Below the pieces are notes generated by a model. The model searched no databases and was not told where the DNA came from. It was given only the letters and a program-made list of their open reading frames with translations. From contig CP069394.1 of assembly GCA_016887485.1 (NCBI GenBank), forward strand, positions 62,001 to 126,000: 64,000 nucleotides of DNA, in the 5' to 3' direction. The stretch comes from Chloroflexota bacterium. Lineage in GTDB: Bacteria > Chloroflexota > Anaerolineae > Anaerolineales > Anaerolineaceae. Below are positions 61,072 to 64,000 of this stretch, one piece after another (position 1 is the stretch's first letter; every line of letters begins with the position of its first letter). A program made the translations under genes and the position numbers.

Positions 61072-62376
61072 TTAATTCCCCAATAGGGCATCCAATGCGG
61101 TCTGCGCGTCCAGCGCTGCCTGGGTCATCAAAGCGCTGATGTCGGCGTTCTTTTCCAGAATGGCAGTCTGCAGGGCGGCGGCCAGGGCGGGGACACCGGC
61201 TTCATCCCAATAGGGGGTGAAGGTGTAGGCCCGGGGGACAACATAACTAAGTTCGTTGATCCAGACGCTTGCGATGGGGTCGGTGGAAAGACCGGAGGAT
61301 TCAGCCACGGATAGAACAGTGGGGAGACTGGTGTTCAGCCAGACTTCATTACCCTGTTCACCGGTGTAGAAGGTCAGGAAGTTGGCAGCGGTGCGGGGAT
61401 ACGCTGAGGTGCTGGCCACGCCGTAGCCTTCCCAGAAGAGGATATTGGCACGTTCTTCACCCTGCGGCAGGCCTACGACACCGAGTTCAATATTCCGGTT
61501 CGTTAACAGTTCGGCTTCAATTGAGCGGTCAAAGAGCAGCATGGCAGCGTTGCCATCCACGAACTCTGTGTTGCCGCCATAGGCAGCTTCCAGATCTGTG
61601 GGGGGCGGCGAGACGCGGTATTTATTGTAGAGATCAGCGTAGAAGGTCACGGCATTGATCACGGCTTCCGAATCCATGTAACCGACAAAGTCCTTGCCAT
61701 TGTCACTGACCAGCTGACCGCCTGCGGCAGCCACCCAATATTCAAAGCCGGTGGTCCAGGTGGCGGGCAGTTGGAGCCCCCAGATATCCGGGGCATTATC
61801 GCCATCAAGGTCCTGGGTCAGGTCCAGGGCGACATCCAGCAAGTCATCCCAGGTCCAGCCATCCTCGGGATAGGGGACGCCAGCCTCATCAAAGAGGGTT
61901 TTGTTGTAATAGATCGCCAGTGTGGAATAGGACTTGGGCAGCAGGTATTGATCGCCATCCACCTGACCGGGTGCCAGCAGGTTGGGCAGGTAGGCCGCGG
62001 AGTCGAATGAGGTCGGGAAGTAGTCATCCAGTGCAACCAGGTCACCTTGAGCGACAAATTCGGGGATGGATTCATCTGCTAATTGCATAATGTCCGGTGC
62101 AGCGCCAGCAGTGAACATGGTTTGCAGGCGGGTATCGTAATCTCGATCCGCGACAGCTTCCAATTGAACCAGAACATCCGGGTTGTCTGCTTCATAGAGG
62201 GCGATGGTCGATTGATGCAGGTCCAGCAAGGTGCTGCCGTCACGGGTGCCTAGCCGCAACACGGCTGTACCGCTGGTTTCAGGGGCTGCGGGTGTTTCAG
62301 CCGCCTTGGATTGGCAGGCTGTCAGCACGAAGATGGTGATGAATAGAAGAAGTATTAATTTAGATGTTTTTTTCAT
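61072..62376 (-). CDS. ABC transporter solute-binding lipoprotein (sugar type)
   Basis: A 434-residue family-1 extracellular solute-binding protein. The signal ends in a lipobox (FVLTACQS, Cys about 21). The core shows DIMQLADESIPEFVAQGDLVALDDY, LYLLPKSYSTLAIYYNKTLFDEAGVPYPEDGWTWDDLL-like pattern and FDRSIEAELLTNRNIELGVVGLPQGE, which are typical of sugar binders (CUT1). No matching permease (MalF/MalG type) or ATPase is in the window; the ABC-2 permeases upstream on the same strand belong to a different class. It thus probably uses transporter parts encoded elsewhere. Confidence 0.85.
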   Translation of the reverse strand: MKKTSKLILLLFITIFVLTACQSKAAETPAAPETSGTAVLRLGTRDGSTLLDLHQSTIALYEADNPDVLVQLEAVADRDYDTRLQTMFTAGAAPDIMQLADESIPEFVAQGDLVALDDYFPTSFDSAAYLPNLLAPGQVDGDQYLLPKSYSTLAIYYNKTLFDEAGVPYPEDGWTWDDLLDVALDLTQDLDGDNAPDIWGLQLPATWTTGFEYWVAAAGGQLVSDNGKDFVGYMDSEAVINAVTFYADLYNKYRVSPPPTDLEAAYGGNTEFVDGNAAMLLFDRSIEAELLTNRNIELGVVGLPQGEERANILFWEGYGVASTSAYPRTAANFLTFYTGEQGNEVWLNTSLPTVLSVAESSGLSTDPIASVWINELSYVVPRAYTFTPYWDEAGVPALAAALQTAILEKNADISALMTQAALDAQTALDALLGN

Positions 62377-62471
62377 TTTCTCCTCTTAGGTGACCCTTAT
62401 TTCTTCAATTTGTTAATTTGTTTTATTGTATTTATCATAGACCAAGCCCAATGGCTTGGCAAGGTATTGTT

Positions 62472-62508
62472 CAGCCGCCAGGAGGATATTGTGTAACCCT
62501 GGCGGCTG
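62472..62508 (-). terminator. Hairpin between ABC-2 permease and solute-binding protein
   Basis: CAGCCGCCAGG (62472-62482) pairs with CCTGGCGGCTG (62498-62508). It lies between two genes on the minus strand. The T run is weak, so it may stabilise mRNA rather than end it. Confidence 0.55.
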
Positions 62509-62539
62509 GTATATTACTATTATTCGTTAACTAAAGGGG

Positions 62540-63535
62540 TTATTTCAGGCGCAGCTTTTTCCTCAGGATCGGGGTGAGGATTGCCAGATAGACCATCGTG
62601 ACCGCCAGGGTCAGTCCACAAGCAGCCAAGAACCCAACCGGTGCGGACCTGGGTCTGACGAAGATGTTTTGAAAGATCACAAACATCCAATAGTTCGGGA
62701 AGGGGTAAAAGAGCAGCCGCCATGAATCGGGGACGAAGATGGACAGGATGGGCAATACGGAATAGAGCCCCATGATGAATTTCGTGGTCGCCATCATTTG
62801 CAATTGGGTGTTAGAGAGGCCACCGAGTAGGAAGCCGATCAACACAGCAATGCCAACGGAAGACAGATAGCCGATCAGGATTTGCCCCCAAGGGACGGAG
62901 ACACCAGCAATGATGATGATGGCGGTGACGGTCATCACCAGCCCGGCAAGCATTGCAAAAATTGCTCTGGCGATGGTCCATTCAGCCATCCGCAGGGGGG
63001 AAACGGCCCAGGCGCGGATCATGCCGCTTTCCTTATCCCGGACCATGTTGAAGGATTCCACAATGGCACCCAGCATGACCGCGGTGATCAGCACTAAGAT
63101 CAGGGCATACTCGGTGAAGAGGGATTCCTTTGGATGGGTTATCACCGTGAAATCAGCCGTCTCTTCAGGCGAGGTTGCGGCGGAGAGCAGGATTTGGGAA
63201 AGTTCTTCACCCTCCTGTTCGTTACCCTGTAGGATGATCTCATATTGACCGTCTTCCCAGTAAATGCCGGGGACATCATCGTTCTTTTCCACTCGTGTGA
63301 TGATGGAATTGCGGTCAGGGACCACAAAGACTTTGGCAAATTCGGTCAGATTCTCCTGAATGGCTTGGGGCATGGCTTCATTGACTGCCACGCGGACACT
63401 AACCGTTTCGATGGAGGGGGCTAAGAGGCGAACGGCTACCGCCATGATGACGGGGGCCAGGAAAATGTAGAACAGGAGGTTGTCACGCAGAACATTGGTC
63501 CAGTCCTGTTTGATGATCGTTAGTATTCGCTTCAT
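62540..63535 (-). CDS. ABC-2 type transporter permease
   Basis: A 331-residue membrane protein: one N-terminal helix (NLLFYIFLAPVIMAVAVRLL), a large extracytoplasmic loop (about 45-155), then five to six C-terminal helices (TAVMLGAIVESFNMVRDKESGMIRAWAVSPL is the ABC-2 membrane signature before a helix). It exports an unknown compound together with an ATPase that is not in this window. The start lies two bases from the stop of the adjacent permease, so the two are coupled. The Asp/Glu-Arg loop (RDKESG) is the usual contact with the ATPase. Confidence 0.82.
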   Translation of the reverse strand: MKRILTIIKQDWTNVLRDNLLFYIFLAPVIMAVAVRLLAPSIETVSVRVAVNEAMPQAIQENLTEFAKVFVVPDRNSIITRVEKNDDVPGIYWEDGQYEIILQGNEQEGEELSQILLSAATSPEETADFTVITHPKESLFTEYALILVLITAVMLGAIVESFNMVRDKESGMIRAWAVSPLRMAEWTIARAIFAMLAGLVMTVTAIIIIAGVSVPWGQILIGYLSSVGIAVLIGFLLGGLSNTQLQMMATTKFIMGLYSVLPILSIFVPDSWRLLFYPFPNYWMFVIFQNIFVRPRSAPVGFLAACGLTLAVTMVYLAILTPILRKKLRLK

Positions 63536-63536
63536 G

Positions 63537-64000
63537 TCATAACCCCGCTTTCATCAGGCGTTTATAAACAGCGAGGTAACAAACGGCGAAGCTGACCAAT
63601 ACGCTTATTCCCAGGATCAGGAAGGTCTGGTTGAGTGCAGCCGCGCTGCCCATCTCAAAGAGGACATTCCGGAAGCCGAAGATGATCTCATAGGTGGGGA
63701 TCCAGGTGATGAAGGCCGGGGAGAAAACCGGCATGGCATAGGACAACATCGGCAGCATGGCCCCGATCAGGAGCGTGGCCCCGGCAAAGAACCACTCGGA
63801 GATATTGGTAAAGAAAACCGCAATCGCTAGGCCCAGCAGCGTCATCAGGGTGCTGCTGCCAATGATCAGCAAGCTGAGCTGCATGTAATTGGGTGAAGTT
63901 CCGAAGGCAATCAGCGAAACCACCAGGCCATAGATCAGCGAGATCACGTCATAGAGCAGGACCTTGGATAGGATGAAAATCAATGTCCCACCAGGGCTGA
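63537..64000 (-). CDS. ABC-2 type permease, 5' part beyond the window
   Basis: The frame is open from the window edge to the stop at 63537, with no start codon required inside, so this is the C-terminal 154 residues of a longer permease. It contains SPGGTLIFILSKVL, resembling the TP-x-S-x-x-E-x-LLGK region of ABC-2 permeases, followed by about five helices (LIYGLVVSLIAFG, LSLLIIGSSTLMTLLGLAIAV, and others). It pairs with the permease gene just downstream; an ATPase gene is expected beyond the edge. Confidence 0.78.
   Translation of the reverse strand, partial: SPGGTLIFILSKVLLYDVISLIYGLVVSLIAFGTSPNYMQLSLLIIGSSTLMTLLGLAIAVFFTNISEWFFAGATLLIGAMLPMLSYAMPVFSPAFITWIPTYEIIFGFRNVLFEMGSAAALNQTFLILGISVLVSFAVCYLAVYKRLMKAGL

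Overview
The window looks like a chromosome segment of an anaerobic Chloroflexota bacterium, most likely class Anaerolineae. This placement is inferred from gene families seen here: a DUF2298 (Chlor_Arch_YYY) membrane protein, a kinase/TolB-propeller receptor, YkuD/LysM and LCP wall proteins, a DUF4914 PEPCK-like protein and a bacterial microcompartment. It is not based on a marker-gene tree. No rRNA, tRNA, CRISPR or complete insertion sequence was recognised. Most genes are GC-rich; one stretch (about 49.98-53.0 kb) is visibly AT-rich.

Layout. 0-3.1 kb: an MFS pump and a double GNAT acetyltransferase behind a leader with a 32-codon ORF and two look-alike terminators. 3.1-5.8 kb: LysM protein, serS, DUF456. 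5.8-10.4 kb: ferritin, then a minus-strand run PIN/TRAM - cysS - rlmB - phosphatase. 10.7-14.3 kb: secreted DUF2690 protein (interrupted), a membrane-anchored unknown, and a Ser/Thr kinase with a TolB propeller. 14.4-20.5 kb: a ten-gene microcompartment operon (rpiB-like, deoC, acylating aldehyde dehydrogenase, one hexameric, one trimeric and three pentameric shell proteins, an EutJ-like ATPase, and a small protein of unknown role). It resembles the sugar-phosphate-utilising class. 20.7-26.5 kb: coaE, cdaA-cdaR (c-di-AMP), der, lepB, zinc-finger protein. 26.6-34.2 kb: tilS, a catalytically degenerate tyrosine recombinase, LCP, an HK-like protein without a recognisable H-box, and a LysM-YkuD transpeptidase. 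34.4-39.3 kb: DUF2298, gltX, then five palindromic copies at an exact 186-bp period.

39.5-49.9 kb: a kinase-like phosphotransferase, a nucleotidyltransferase, then a citrate-to-2-oxoglutarate block. icd-acnA diverges from iclR, citrate synthase and a PEPCK-like DUF4914 gene, around an IclR-type operator candidate. 50.2-53.0 kb: an AT-rich two-gene module, an SF1 helicase with a degenerate NERD-like N-terminus plus a DUF2290-like protein, which looks like a transferred defence-type cassette. 53.2-58.0 kb: a lipoprotein gene broken by an in-frame TAA, a YgiQ radical SAM protein, a second palindrome cluster, a His-rich small protein, YjbQ and a lipoprotein. 58.1-61.0 kb: sulfotransferase plus a fused ATP sulfurylase/APS kinase, a sulfation pair. 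61.1-64 kb: a sugar-type ABC binding protein and two ABC-2 permeases, the last cut by the window edge.

The microcompartment most plausibly cleaves deoxyribose-5-phosphate to acetaldehyde and glyceraldehyde-3-phosphate and converts the acetaldehyde to acetyl-CoA inside the shell. The icd/acn/citrate synthase block would supply 2-oxoglutarate. The least described items are the helicase-DUF2290 pair, the microcompartment with its shared targeting helices, and the alternating 186-bp repeats.
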